A stretch of 44,108 bases of DNA from Prevotellaceae bacterium UBA1746 (GCA_905369775.1 CAJPJR010000012.1:1-44108); one strand, 5' to 3'. Positions 33,390 to 43,181 are shown, counted from the stretch's first letter. The notes: generated from the letters alone by a model not told the origin. Translations and numbers: made by a program.

Positions 33390-34372
33390 CAGTCGTTGAT
33401 GGCACCGCAGGACGGACAGCGTCCTTTGGCGTGGAGCGCTTCTCCACAGCGGGCACAACGATAGGGAGCCGAAGTGAAACGGAAATGTCGTCGGAGAGCA
33501 AAAATCCAATAGGCTAACAACAACGGGTAGCCCACATAAATGTGCACACTCAGCGAGAAGAAAAGATAGAGCAACATGCACACGCCGGCCAAAATGCCGA
33601 GATAGGCAACGTCGTCGACCACTCCCGGCAATTTACGCACGTCGTCAACCACAGCAATGCCCAACACTGCCATCGCCCAAACGCTGAGCAGGAAAAATCG
33701 CAGCGGCCAAGCAACGGACGCAAAGGGATTGAGCGTGGGATGGAAATAAAACTCCTGCCACAACTCGGGGGCAAACTGCTGCAAAGCGCCATAGAGTACG
33801 GCCGAACTGCTGACCACCAAACAAAGTAAAGTAGGATAGAAGCTCTTGATGTCGTTGTAGTGCACCATCTGCAAGCGCCCACGTCGGAAATTCTGGAAAA
33901 CGAGGAAGCCCAAAGCCAAGACAGCGAACGAAAGCACCACCCACGTACGCCCCAAAGAGAAGGCATGGATGAAACGCGTGATGAACTGATCGGGAACCAC
34001 GTTGGGCAACAAATCGCTTTCGCGCACCCAACCCATGGTCTCGGCGTCGCGCGCCACCATCACCCAAGTGCTGTCGATACTATCGGTCGGGACGTTGGCA
34101 ATGTTGGCCACCACAATGGCGTCCGACGCACCGAGCTGCACAGAGTCGGAACCATAGGCCCCAAGCACTCCCGACGGATCAGAAGCAGAGAGACGAATCG
34201 AATCGGTCGTAAGGAAATTGTAGTTTTTCCAATAGTGGTGCGTGCGCGCAAAGGCCACTGAATCGACGCCGTCGCCCCCACTGAAACCAAGCATGCGCGG
34301 ACGGGTGTCACGACACCCGACCAGGGTAAGGAGACCGCCGAAGAAAAGGAGGATATGTACGAAATATTTCAT
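33389..34372 (-). CDS. Membrane lipoprotein with C-terminal zinc ribbon, unknown role
   Basis: The 327-residue protein starts MKYFVHILLFFGG with a lipobox-like LVGC (Cys20). An exported region of about 110 residues (GVLGAYGSDSVQLGASDAIVVANI, WVMVARDAETMGWVRESDLLP) resembles an SH3-like domain. It is followed by about five membrane segments and a cytoplasmic C-terminus with CARCGEALHAKGRCPSCG, a four-cysteine zinc ribbon. I do not recognise the family. It starts 10 bases after the U32 gene and ends the run. If Cys20 is not lipidated, the N-terminus could simply be a membrane anchor. Confidence 0.82.
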   Translation of the reverse strand: MKYFVHILLFFGGLLTLVGCRDTRPRMLGFSGGDGVDSVAFARTHHYWKNYNFLTTDSIRLSASDPSGVLGAYGSDSVQLGASDAIVVANIANVPTDSIDSTWVMVARDAETMGWVRESDLLPNVVPDQFITRFIHAFSLGRTWVVLSFAVLALGFLVFQNFRRGRLQMVHYNDIKSFYPTLLCLVVSSSAVLYGALQQFAPELWQEFYFHPTLNPFASVAWPLRFFLLSVWAMAVLGIAVVDDVRKLPGVVDDVAYLGILAGVCMLLYLFFSLSVHIYVGYPLLLAYWIFALRRHFRFTSAPYRCARCGEALHAKGRCPSCGAIND

Positions 34373-34382
34373 CGTCGTATGG

Positions 34383-36206
34383 CTAACGTTCCACACCTAC
34401 ACTCATTTCACAACGCACACAATCGAACGTGAGCGGAAACTCTCGGCCATCGGGTAATCTCAGTGCCAAGGGTTCGTGCCAGGTCGGTTGGTGTCCGGTT
34501 TCACGTGGGCACTGTCCGTGGGTGTATCGTAGGCAATGTTTACACGTCATGAGTTTTGCGTTCGTGGCAGGCTGGATTTCATAAGCGGGTGCCACCTTTT
34601 GTGCACCATGCTCGAGCAGAAACTCTCGTGCCATGCGGTTGGCCACATTGGCCGTGTAGTCGAGCGCCAGTCCCTCCAAGGAAAAATCGGCAGACAGGGG
34701 TCGACGCAAATCGCGCCGGTGTGCGGCACGCACCGCCTCGGTGAGTTGCACGGTCAATTCACGCCGCCATGCGGTCAACAAAGAGGCGGGGATGAAACGT
34801 TCGCCGCGCGTTTCCAGTTTGACTTCCTGCACGACGAAAGGCGTCCCGCCGAATTTGGTCAACTGACGACGTATATTTTCGCTTTGCGGGGTGTTGGCTT
34901 CCTGCACCTCGGTCGTAAAATCGAGTCGGCACTCAACTCCACTCTCGGTGACGGCCTGCAACGCATAGCCCTCGCCGGGAATTTCCGTCAAGGTGATATT
35001 GATGCGCAACAAACGCTCGCTCGGCGTGCGATGAAGTGCTTTCTCAAACACGCGATCTTCGTTGCGAAACAGCTCCGTTCCGGGTCGCAACGAGGCAGGA
35101 AGGCGCAAAGGAAACAATTCGCGCCCTTCGACACGATTCACGCGGAAGCCTTGCAACGTGCCGTCGGCATCAAAATAGCACAGGCCGTCGCCGTTGGCAA
35201 ACTCCACCGTGCCGTCGACCGTAAACGACCGCTTCCCCACTCTACGCACGGCACCGACGGGAGCACCGATGGCTTTGGGGGTCCGCATCGAGACCACGTC
35301 CGGACGACGCCCGTGGAGAAAATAATCGGTGAACCCGCGATTGAATGACTTTTCGACCTGAGGAACAAATCCTACCTTGGAAATGCCGAATGACGAACGC
35401 CGGAATTCATCGGGACGGCGCTCAATGATGGCATCAATTTGACGCCGATAGTGCGCGGTAACATTGCGCACATAGTTGATGTCCTTCAATCTGCCCTCAA
35501 TTTTGAAGCTGCTCACACCGGCATCGAGCATTTCTTCGATGCTCTCCGTGCGGTTCATGTCGCGCATCGACAGCTGATGTCCGGTGGAAAGTACGCTCCC
35601 ATCGGCGTCGACAAGGTCGAAGTTCAAGCGACAAAACTGCGCACAGCATCCGCGATTGGCCGAACGACCAAAACAATGCTGCGATACGTAACAGCGTCCG
35701 CTGTAGCTCACACACAATGCGCCGTGCACGAACCCTTCGACGGGAACGGAGACCGCCGATGTGATGGCGCGCAACTGGCGCAACGAGAGTTCGCGTGCCA
35801 CTACGATCTGCGAATAGCCGGCGCGCTCCAAGAATCGGGCTTTCTCCGGTGTGCACGTGTCCATTTGAGTCGAAGCATGAAGCGCGATGGGGGGAATGTC
35901 CATCTTGAGCAGCGCGAGATCCTGGGTAATCAGCGCATCGACTCCGGCATCATAGAGTTGCGCCACCATTTTCTCGGCATCACGCAGTTCGTCGTCGTAA
36001 AGAATGGTGTTGAGCGTGACGTAAATGCGCACACCGAAGAGGTGTGCAAAGTCGCAAATGCTTCGAATATCCTCGATACTGTTGCCGGCCGCAGCACGCG
36101 CTCCGAAGGAAGGTCCTCCGATGTACACGGCATCTGCTCCACAACGAATGGCTTCGAAAGCAGTCTCCGCATTTTTGGCAGGACAAAGTAGTTCTATTGA
36201 TCTCAT
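34383..36206 (-). CDS. U32-family peptidase-like protein (RlhA/YdcP type)
   Basis: The protein has 607 residues. The N-terminal TIM-barrel-like U32 domain has ELLCPAKNAETAFEAIRCGADAVYIGG, and the family signature is EGFVHGALCVSYSGRCYVSQHCFG. A cysteine set CCAQFCR follows, probably a metal or Fe-S site. The C-terminus holds a further CKHCLRYTHGQCP cluster. E. coli RlhA of this type is needed for 23S rRNA C2501 hydroxylation, while others act as peptidases. I favour the RNA-hydroxylation group because of length and cysteines, with moderate certainty. It overlaps the TPR gene by four bases. Confidence 0.87.
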   Translation of the reverse strand: MRSIELLCPAKNAETAFEAIRCGADAVYIGGPSFGARAAAGNSIEDIRSICDFAHLFGVRIYVTLNTILYDDELRDAEKMVAQLYDAGVDALITQDLALLKMDIPPIALHASTQMDTCTPEKARFLERAGYSQIVVARELSLRQLRAITSAVSVPVEGFVHGALCVSYSGRCYVSQHCFGRSANRGCCAQFCRLNFDLVDADGSVLSTGHQLSMRDMNRTESIEEMLDAGVSSFKIEGRLKDINYVRNVTAHYRRQIDAIIERRPDEFRRSSFGISKVGFVPQVEKSFNRGFTDYFLHGRRPDVVSMRTPKAIGAPVGAVRRVGKRSFTVDGTVEFANGDGLCYFDADGTLQGFRVNRVEGRELFPLRLPASLRPGTELFRNEDRVFEKALHRTPSERLLRINITLTEIPGEGYALQAVTESGVECRLDFTTEVQEANTPQSENIRRQLTKFGGTPFVVQEVKLETRGERFIPASLLTAWRRELTVQLTEAVRAAHRRDLRRPLSADFSLEGLALDYTANVANRMAREFLLEHGAQKVAPAYEIQPATNAKLMTCKHCLRYTHGQCPRETGHQPTWHEPLALRLPDGREFPLTFDCVRCEMSVGVER

Positions 36207-38020
36207 TTGAGCGTTTTCTTCGCTTGTTTAATCAGGTTGTAGGCACGATAAAAACCGAGTTCTCCGGCCCGACTCAGATCTGGAATGGCTTGTTCCGTAC
36301 GCCCGTCGAGCAAGGCGACCACTCCACGATTGTAATAGGCCTCTGCCATACGATCATCGAGCGAAAGGGCTTTCGCAAAAGCCTCTTTGGCCTCTTCGAG
36401 GCGTCCTTGTGTTCCCAACACACAACCTTTATTGTAATACAAATAGGCCGTTTTCGGTTGCAACTGCAAGGCCTTATCGAGCAACTGCAGCGCTTCAGCG
36501 GCTTGATCCGCAGGCAATGAAATAGCTTGCTGGTTCAAGAGCAATACGCGATCCGACATTCGGCTCTCTTTCAGCCATGTCCGCAAACGATCATAGCTCA
36601 CCGACGTACCGGATTCGGCGCTCATCAGCGCTCGGTGTGCTTCCAATATCGTCGACGAAGGGAGGAAAAGCACAGACGCGTGATCCGAGAGCGTGTCCGG
36701 CCGTTCAATCACGCGGAAAGGCGGGAGCAAGACGCGATCGACCTTGCGGTTCTGCACCTTCCCCGAATAGGACGTGATGAAAGTCCTCGCCGTGTCAGCC
36801 TCTTCCTCTATCAGCTGGTCGTATTGTTCCAGCGCATGTTCCGAACGCTTCCGCACTTTTTTCACGGTTTTACGAGCCGTATTGAAAAAGAAGTCCAGTC
36901 GAGCCCGCTGCACTCGACTTTCGTCGACCAATGCTCCACGTACATCTCCCATTCGTCGGCGACATTTGGCACGTGCCGCATATCCGGCAGTAAAATTGGG
37001 GTAGGATCGCAGCAACACCGTGTAGTCTGCCGCAGCCGCCGCGAATTGTCCCACTCGCTCTCGCAGCAAAGCTCGATTGTAGCGTGCCAGCGTATTGTTT
37101 GGCTCCTTTTTCAGCACGAAATCGAAATCACCTATCGCGCGGTTGTCGTCGCCGATAAACGATCGCAATAGTCCTCGATTGTAATGCGCAACAAAATGTT
37201 CGGGGATGAGCTTGATGACGTGATCATAGTCTGCGAGCGCCAGCGCATAGCGGTTCAATGCATGACGCGCCTGCGCTCTCGCCATATAGGTGTCTGCATA
37301 GTTGCCGTTGTAGCGCACCGCCTGCGTCAAAAAGGAATCTGCGCGCACATATTGTCCTTTTTGTAAAGCATAACGCCCTTTGAAATCCCAGGCTTCCGAC
37401 TCCTTGGGACTCACCACTAAGGCAGAATCCATCCAATGCAACGCCGCAACAGTGTCGCGTTGCAGGAGTTTGATTTGCGCCTTCATCAAATAAGCGCGCA
37501 CATACGTCGGCCATTGGCCGATGAACCGGTCGACGAGCGAATCTGCCGCTTCGTAGCGCTTTTGTTCCAATCGGCAAACCGCAACGTTGAAGCACGCGGT
37601 CTGGTCTTCCGGATGCTCTGCCAGCACTTTCCCATAATCCTCCACAGCGGTCTCATACTGTTGGGCGTGTATGCGACAGAGCGCACGCAACGCATAGTAT
37701 TCCGTACGAAAGGGGTTGAGCCGAATAGCTTCGTCCAAATCTATAGCGGCACCCGCGTAATCTTCTAATGAGGATTTGGCTGCGGCGCGCAAATAATAGG
37801 CTTCGGCCGTGTAAGGACGGGCTTCAATTGCTCGATTAAACAAAGAGATCGCTGTGATGTAATCGCTATAAGAAAGAGCGACGCGCCCCATGTCCAACAC
37901 ATGCTCAACATGGGTTTGCGCTCTGCCCACAACAAGGGACAGAGCGCACACCAAAAAGAAACAGATTCGCAGCGCGGATCTGCGAATTGCGGCAAAGAGC
38001 AGATGGAAAATCACGGTCAT
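36203..38020 (-). CDS. Tetratricopeptide repeat protein
   Basis: This 605-residue protein has an N-terminal export signal (LRICFFLVCALSLVVG). At least ten TPR units follow over about residues 38-330, with patterns such as AEAYYLRAAAKSSLEDYAGA and LARYNRALLRERVGQFAAAA. A charged linker follows, then further TPRs near 520-595 (TAYLYYNKGCVLGTQGRLEEA). It is probably a periplasmic or outer-membrane scaffold. The partner is unknown. It lies 10 bases after def and overlaps the U32 gene by four bases, so the three are likely one transcript. Confidence 0.92.
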   Translation of the reverse strand: MTVIFHLLFAAIRRSALRICFFLVCALSLVVGRAQTHVEHVLDMGRVALSYSDYITAISLFNRAIEARPYTAEAYYLRAAAKSSLEDYAGAAIDLDEAIRLNPFRTEYYALRALCRIHAQQYETAVEDYGKVLAEHPEDQTACFNVAVCRLEQKRYEAADSLVDRFIGQWPTYVRAYLMKAQIKLLQRDTVAALHWMDSALVVSPKESEAWDFKGRYALQKGQYVRADSFLTQAVRYNGNYADTYMARAQARHALNRYALALADYDHVIKLIPEHFVAHYNRGLLRSFIGDDNRAIGDFDFVLKKEPNNTLARYNRALLRERVGQFAAAAADYTVLLRSYPNFTAGYAARAKCRRRMGDVRGALVDESRVQRARLDFFFNTARKTVKKVRKRSEHALEQYDQLIEEEADTARTFITSYSGKVQNRKVDRVLLPPFRVIERPDTLSDHASVLFLPSSTILEAHRALMSAESGTSVSYDRLRTWLKESRMSDRVLLLNQQAISLPADQAAEALQLLDKALQLQPKTAYLYYNKGCVLGTQGRLEEAKEAFAKALSLDDRMAEAYYNRGVVALLDGRTEQAIPDLSRAGELGFYRAYNLIKQAKKTLK

Positions 38021-38030
38021 TCGACCCTAA

Positions 38031-38582
38031 TTACTTGGTTTTTACTTTGTAGCGGCAGCTAAACTTTCCACTCAACAAGTTCGAAAGCTTTTTCTTGATG
38101 AGTTGACGACGCAAAGGGGAAATCTTGTCGGTAAAGACTTTACCGTCAAGGTGGTCAATCTCGTGTTGCAGCACGCGGGCCAAGAATCCATCGATCCACT
38201 CGTCGTGCGGTGTAAAATCGGGATCCATCCATTGCACGCGCACGCGCTTCGGGCGACGCACGGGTTCGTTGATACCGGGAAGAGACAGACAACCTTCATC
38301 CATGCTCACCGTTTCCTCTCCGGTCTCGACAATATGTGCATTCAAGTAAGCCCGTTTGAAACCGGCGTACTCAGGATAATCTTCTGCAAGCACATCGAGT
38401 CCCACGACAAGCAGTCGGATAGGCAGGCCCACTTGGGGAGCAGCCAAGCCTACGCCATCGCTTTTGTCCATCGTTTCGAACATGTTTTCGATCAACGTGG
38501 GGAGTTCGGGGTAGTCAGGAGTGATATCTTGTGCCACTTCACGCAGCACGGGTTGTCCGTAAGTGTAGATAGGTAAGAACAT
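38031..38582 (-). CDS. def: Peptide deformylase
   Basis: This 183-residue metalloenzyme removes the formyl group from nascent proteins. GVGLAAPQ (43-50), EGCLS with metal ligand Cys98, and HEIDH (140-144) with the two His ligands and catalytic Glu are intact. Confidence 0.97.
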   Translation of the reverse strand: MFLPIYTYGQPVLREVAQDITPDYPELPTLIENMFETMDKSDGVGLAAPQVGLPIRLLVVGLDVLAEDYPEYAGFKRAYLNAHIVETGEETVSMDEGCLSLPGINEPVRRPKRVRVQWMDPDFTPHDEWIDGFLARVLQHEIDHLDGKVFTDKISPLRRQLIKKKLSNLLSGKFSCRYKVKTK

Positions 38583-38650
38583 GAGAATGGTTTAGAGAAG
38601 AGGAACGCAATCGTCATTTTTTGCCCGCACCACTGCGGCACTGCTTGTGT

Positions 38651-39067
38651 TCAACACAAGCGACGGCGTTCCATGTAGTTTTGTAATATGATCGTGGCAG
38701 AAATTTCATCGACCAACGCTTTGTCTTGTCTCCGTTTACGCCCTAATCCGCCATCGATCATGGCACGATGTGCTAACACGGAAGTAAAACGTTCGTCGTA
38801 GAAATCTATGGGGATTTCCGGCAACATCTTTGCCAACTTACTTGCAAAAGTCTTTACTCGGGGTAAGTTTTCAGACGGTTCGCCGTTAGGTTGCGTCGGT
38901 AGACCGACAACGAAACGCTCAACGGGCTCTTTTTCTACATAAGCCTTGAGAAACGCCAATAGTTTTCCGGTCTCAACCGTTGTTAAGCCGTTCGCAATGA
39001 TTTGTGCCGGATCGGTGACAGCCAGACCGGTACGTTTTTTTCCGTAGTCGATCGCCAAAATTCGCAT
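38651..39067 (-). CDS. ruvX: YqgF/RuvX-family ribonuclease H-like protein
   Basis: The 138-residue protein starts MRILAIDYGKKRTGLA, with the first catalytic Asp in DYG. IDFYDERFTSVLA and the C-terminal DEISATIILQNYM are the other motifs. The family is a putative Holliday-junction resolvase that is also needed for 16S rRNA 5' processing. An ATG at 39130 would add 21 residues overlapping a strong hairpin, so it is rejected. It follows wzc by 75 bases. Confidence 0.94.
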   Translation of the reverse strand: MRILAIDYGKKRTGLAVTDPAQIIANGLTTVETGKLLAFLKAYVEKEPVERFVVGLPTQPNGEPSENLPRVKTFASKLAKMLPEIPIDFYDERFTSVLAHRAMIDGGLGRKRRQDKALVDEISATIILQNYMERRRLC

Positions 39068-39090
39068 AGTGCAGACGATTGTTTTAAGCG

Positions 39091-39129
39091 TGCAACAGCA
39101 CACCCGCGAAATGCGGTTGTGCTGTTGCA
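39091..39129 (-). other. Long hairpin between wzc and ruvX
   Basis: TGCAACAGCACA pairs perfectly with TGTGCTGTTGCA over 12 bases, with an inner CCGC/GCGG stem. No T run follows on the reverse strand, so this is not a classic terminator. It could reduce readthrough from the polysaccharide genes into ruvX or protect the upstream message. Confidence 0.6.
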
Positions 39130-39142
39130 AAAGACAGATAAT

Positions 39143-41545
39143 TTAGTAACCGTAGCGGTAGCCATAACGGTAACCGTATTTCCGATAGCCGTAACCGCTT
39201 CCGCTCTCTGTGCCATTGAGCACCATGAACATGTTCGGATAGCGTTGGCTTTTGTAGAACATCTCGACATCAGGCAACATCGAGCGTTCGAGCAGGTAAG
39301 CACGCACCACGAAGAGCGAAATGTCTGCGAAGGGAGCAATGATGGAGGAGTCAGCCACCACTTCGACCGGAGGACAGTCTATAAAGACATAATCGTAGTC
39401 CTTGCGGAGCTGCTCGATAGCTTCTGCGAGTCGTTCATCGTAGAGCAATTCCGTGGGATTGGGTGGAATCATACCTACGGGGATCACATCCAATTCGACT
39501 CCGTCGTAACGATGGATGATGTCCTTCAGCTCGCACTGGCCATTGAGGTAGCTGGAGATACCCACCTGCGGTTTGCGCACATACTTAGACGTTGCGGCTT
39601 TACGCATGTCAAGGTCGACCACAACTACTCGTTTTTTCTTAATCGCAAGACTCATCGCCAAATTCATGGTGAGGAAAGTCTTACCCGAGGCAGGATTGGC
39701 AGAAATCACCATCGTGACTACACCGTGGCCATACTTTTTCGCACAGAACTCAAAGTTTGCGCGAAGCACACGGAAGGCTTCGTTGATGTTGTTACTGCTC
39801 TGCGCCTTAACCACCACATCTTTGCGCGCCACATCGACTTGCGAACTGTGAATACCCAGTTTCTGAAGAATTCTACGCCACCAAGATTTGGGTTTGATGC
39901 CATCGTAGGGAATCTCACCGATGTAGGGAACACTGAGTTTCTCCAGATCTTTGCGTCCGCGCACTCTCGTGTTGAGCGCCATGGAAGCATAGATAACAAT
40001 GAGCGGAATCGCAAAACCGATGGCCAATGCGATCAGCAAGGTATTGCGACGCTTGGGCGAAATGGGTTTGTTGGAACCCATAGGCGGCGTGATCACGCGG
40101 TTGTTGTAGGCGGTGAACGCCATGGAGAGCTCATTTTCTTCACGCTTCTGGAGCAAGAAGATGTAGAGCGATTCTTTCACTTTCTGCTCACGACCGATCG
40201 ACGTCAGGTAAGACGACTGCGTCGGTGCCTGCGCCATTTTCGAGTTCAGCATACCGTCCTGCGCCTGCACATCGCGCAATTGAGCGCGGAGTGTCATCAC
40301 CAGATTGTCGATGGTAGCCACAATGGCCTGACGCTGTTCGCCAATACGCGCATCGATCTCTGCCACCACAGGGCTGTCAGACGATGAGTTCTTGACCAAT
40401 CGGTTGCGCTGGAGGATGGTCGAATTGTAATCGTTGACCATCGCCTCGAACGAACCGGAACGGATACCCGAGTTTGCAGGAAGGAGTTCGAGTTTAGAGC
40501 TGTTGCCCGCAATTTTGCGCATCATTTCAGCCATGTAAAGCTGATTGCGCAAATCGAGCATTCGGTCGCCGTTCGCTTCAGTTTTCTGAATGTAAACCTG
40601 CGAAGCATTGGGCGAATCGGGGATGAGATTACTACTCTTGTAAGAGGAGATGCTGCGATCGACGTTGCCGAGTTCTGTTTCGATCACACGGAGGCGCTCG
40701 TTGATGAACTTCGACGTGTTGGCAGCCACCTTATTTTTGTCTTCGAGCCATGCATCGTTGTAGGCATCGACGAGCGTACGCAGCACATCTTCTGCACGTT
40801 CGGTGGAATAGTCAGAGATGGCCAATTGCAACATCGTCGATTCCTTATCCTTCTGCGTCACCTGAACACGGGTGTAGGCGTTCAAGGCGTCGTAGATCGT
40901 GGAACGGAACACTTGGATGGGTTGATTGCTTCCGGCTCCGAAATGCGACGTCGGCGTCACCATCACGCGACCCACCGGTGTATTCACCACTTGGTTGAAA
41001 TGCCCTTTGACCACTCGCTCCTTCTGCGACTCTCCAATGCGATTGGAAGCGAAGCCGGTGAGCTGGTACGATCCGTCAGCCTTATAGCTCACCGTCATTT
41101 TTGCAGCGTCCTTATCGCCGAGCGAAAGGAACTGCACCTGAATGGGGAGCGTGGAACCATAGAGCGGTTTGTCGTGAAAGAAACCGTGCGTACTATAGTT
41201 CATGTCGAGATGCAAACGCTTCACGACATCAAGGATCAAAGCCGGCGACTGAAAAGAGATCAATTCGTTGGCCACCTTCGAGGTTTGAACGATACCGATC
41301 TGCTGCAACTGCTGATCGAGCGAAGCTGAACGCGCATTATTTCCATTGTCTTTGATCATCACCGTCATGGCACGCACATAGACCGGCGTGGTACGCCGGA
41401 TCTGGATGTAGCCAATGATCATGCAGATCACAATGGAAAGCAGGAACCAATACCACTTGTAGAGGCATCTGTAAAATAGCTCCGTGTAATCCATACCTGC
41501 ACTCTTTTCGAGTTCGGCCGTGGAGCTGTTTTCAAGTTCTGACAT
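39143..41545 (-). CDS. wzc: Polysaccharide co-polymerase and tyrosine autokinase (Wzc-like)
   Basis: The 800-residue protein has an N-terminal Wzz domain with a membrane segment (WYWFLLSIVICMIIGYI), a periplasmic coiled coil (about 240-450), a second membrane segment near residue 510, and a cytoplasmic BY-kinase domain. Walker A is SANPASGKT with Lys622, Walker A' is VVVVDLDMRKA and Walker B is DYVFIDCPPVE. The last 17 residues are a Tyr-rich tail (YGYRKYGYRYGYRYGY), the usual autophosphorylation cluster. It controls polymer length and export together with Wza, which is 12 bases upstream. Confidence 0.97.
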   Translation of the reverse strand: MSELENSSTAELEKSAGMDYTELFYRCLYKWYWFLLSIVICMIIGYIQIRRTTPVYVRAMTVMIKDNGNNARSASLDQQLQQIGIVQTSKVANELISFQSPALILDVVKRLHLDMNYSTHGFFHDKPLYGSTLPIQVQFLSLGDKDAAKMTVSYKADGSYQLTGFASNRIGESQKERVVKGHFNQVVNTPVGRVMVTPTSHFGAGSNQPIQVFRSTIYDALNAYTRVQVTQKDKESTMLQLAISDYSTERAEDVLRTLVDAYNDAWLEDKNKVAANTSKFINERLRVIETELGNVDRSISSYKSSNLIPDSPNASQVYIQKTEANGDRMLDLRNQLYMAEMMRKIAGNSSKLELLPANSGIRSGSFEAMVNDYNSTILQRNRLVKNSSSDSPVVAEIDARIGEQRQAIVATIDNLVMTLRAQLRDVQAQDGMLNSKMAQAPTQSSYLTSIGREQKVKESLYIFLLQKREENELSMAFTAYNNRVITPPMGSNKPISPKRRNTLLIALAIGFAIPLIVIYASMALNTRVRGRKDLEKLSVPYIGEIPYDGIKPKSWWRRILQKLGIHSSQVDVARKDVVVKAQSSNNINEAFRVLRANFEFCAKKYGHGVVTMVISANPASGKTFLTMNLAMSLAIKKKRVVVVDLDMRKAATSKYVRKPQVGISSYLNGQCELKDIIHRYDGVELDVIPVGMIPPNPTELLYDERLAEAIEQLRKDYDYVFIDCPPVEVVADSSIIAPFADISLFVVRAYLLERSMLPDVEMFYKSQRYPNMFMVLNGTESGSGYGYRKYGYRYGYRYGY

Positions 41546-41557
41546 ATCAGAGAGATA

Positions 41558-42379
41558 TTATTTCTTTACGAGATTACTGATGAGGACGGCCACCGAAACC
41601 ATGACAGAAGTAATGGACAGGTAGGTCGAGGGGCTTTGCCAAACATTATCAACAGGTGTGCTCTGGCGCTGACGCTTTTCGTTGGGGCGCACATAGATCA
41701 CATCGTCCTGTTTGAGTTGATAAGCCGGCGAAGCATATACATTGTGTGCCTGTGTGAGGTCCACACGATAAGCACGACGTTTGTTGCCATCCTTACGCAT
41801 CACCAGCACATTGTTGCGTTCGCCCGTGATGGTCAAGTCTCCACATTGACTGATAGCTTCGAGCAGCGTCAAATTATCTTTGGCGATAGGCACACGCCCG
41901 GGATGATTCACCTCACCCAACACATTGACAAAATGATTGAGCACCTCAACCGTCACCAAAGCATCATTGAGCAACTTACGATTTTTGAGGGCCGTCTGAA
42001 TTTGCTCTGCCAGCTCTTCACGCGTCAAACCGGCCACACGAATCTTACCGAGCACGGGGAAATCGATATCCCCTTTCGTATCAACATAGAACGGCGTCGT
42101 AGTCTGAGACGCGCCTCCCAGATTGGAGTCTGTAGCGCCGATACGTGCCGACTGCAGCGGCAAGTTGTACTGGGCAGCAGCCTCAGGAGTGAGCGCACTG
42201 CTAACCACGATATTCAGTTTATCTCCACTCTCGAGCTTAAGCAACTCAACATTGGCAGCCAAAGCCGATACCTCCGTGGTATCACTGAGGTCCTGAAAGT
42301 AAGGAACTTTCTGATAAGATCCGCACGCGCTGAACAGGAGTGCCGAGATTCCGACCGCGTAGATCGATAGTGATTTCAT
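41558..42379 (-). CDS. wza: Outer-membrane polysaccharide export lipoprotein (Wza-like)
   Basis: The 273-residue protein is a lipoprotein (LLFSACGSY, Cys19). The polysaccharide export domain follows (about residues 48-150, LKLESGDKLNIVV) with a SLBB-type domain having NHFVNVLGEVNHPGRVPIAKDNLTLLEAISQCGDL. A hydrophobic C-terminal segment (LSITSVMVSVAVLISNLVKK) is also present. It forms the outer export channel for the exopolysaccharide or capsule handled by Wzc. No glycosyltransferase or flippase gene is in view. Confidence 0.96.
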   Translation of the reverse strand: MKSLSIYAVGISALLFSACGSYQKVPYFQDLSDTTEVSALAANVELLKLESGDKLNIVVSSALTPEAAAQYNLPLQSARIGATDSNLGGASQTTTPFYVDTKGDIDFPVLGKIRVAGLTREELAEQIQTALKNRKLLNDALVTVEVLNHFVNVLGEVNHPGRVPIAKDNLTLLEAISQCGDLTITGERNNVLVMRKDGNKRRAYRVDLTQAHNVYASPAYQLKQDDVIYVRPNEKRQRQSTPVDNVWQSPSTYLSITSVMVSVAVLISNLVKK

Positions 42380-42425
42380 GTGTGTTACTATGAATGGTAC
42401 TAATGCGTGAGCATATTTAATGGGG

Positions 42426-42457
42426 CAAATTTAATCATTCTTTGAGGACGCGCCAAG
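42426..42457 (-). promoter_or_regulatory. Promoter of wza-wzc
   Basis: CTTG (42457-42454), 20 bases, TAAATTTG (42433-42426) on the reverse strand, 47 bases before the wza start. Confidence 0.78.
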
Positions 42458-42533
42458 TATTATTCGATATTTCTTGATTTTCTGAGAAAAAAGCGCGTGG
42501 AAGTATGCTTACGAATGGCAAATAGCCCCCTCA

Positions 42534-43181
42534 TCACGCCTCTACACGAGAAAAAAGTGCGAGACTGGCGGCGAAATCTGCAAAATCGTCCACCACGCGA
42601 TCGGCCAAGGGAGCCACTTCCTGTTCGGTACACGAAGTGGTCAGCGCCACCACATAAGTACCTGCAGCCCGTGCCGCCTTCAAGCCATTGAGGCTGTCTT
42701 CAAAGACCACACACTCCGCAGGTTCCACGCCCATGCAATGGGCGGCATTCACATAACAATCGGGGGCGGGTTTGGATCGTGTGATGTCGTCTGCCGTGAA
42801 CACCCGATCGAACAACGTGCGAAACTCCGGGTGCACACGATAGACATTTTCCATCTTCGCCCGATTGCTGCTGGTCACAACCGCACGAGGCACGCCGGCC
42901 TCACGCAAGGCACAAAGAAACTCACGTGCACCGGCGATATAGGGGTAATCCATGCCCAATTCGAATTCGTCGATCGCTCGGCGTATTTCCTTTTCGTGCG
43001 CCTGCAACGACGCTTGCGAAGCCAGAATCTGTACCAGAGCCATGCCCTTGATGCGCAGGGCGAAATCAGGAATCTCGGGACAATAGCGTTTCCCAATGGT
43101 TTCCCAGAACTCAGTGTACTGACCTTCGGTGTCAATCACCACCCCGTCGAGGTCAAACAGGGCTACCTTTTTCATATCCAT
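42534..43181 (-). CDS. HAD-superfamily sugar phosphatase or phosphoglucomutase
   Basis: The protein has about 215 residues from MDMKKVALFDLDG (start at 43181, or MKK at 43175). The four HAD motifs are present: FDLDG with the Asp nucleophile, VTSSN, the lysine in SKPAPDCY, and VFEDSLNGLKAA. The helical cap between motif I and II is of the beta-phosphoglucomutase type. The longer upstream frame is rejected because it crosses the terminator at 43236-43265. The exact substrate is unknown. Confidence 0.9.
   Translation of the reverse strand: MDMKKVALFDLDGVVIDTEGQYTEFWETIGKRYCPEIPDFALRIKGMALVQILASQASLQAHEKEIRRAIDEFELGMDYPYIAGAREFLCALREAGVPRAVVTSSNRAKMENVYRVHPEFRTLFDRVFTADDITRSKPAPDCYVNAAHCMGVEPAECVVFEDSLNGLKAARAAGTYVVALTTSCTEQEVAPLADRVVDDFADFAASLALFSRVEA

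Noticed and set aside
39002..40387. Open frame of 461 codons opposite wzc
   Set aside because: It is antisense to a full-length Wzc gene with all kinase motifs.
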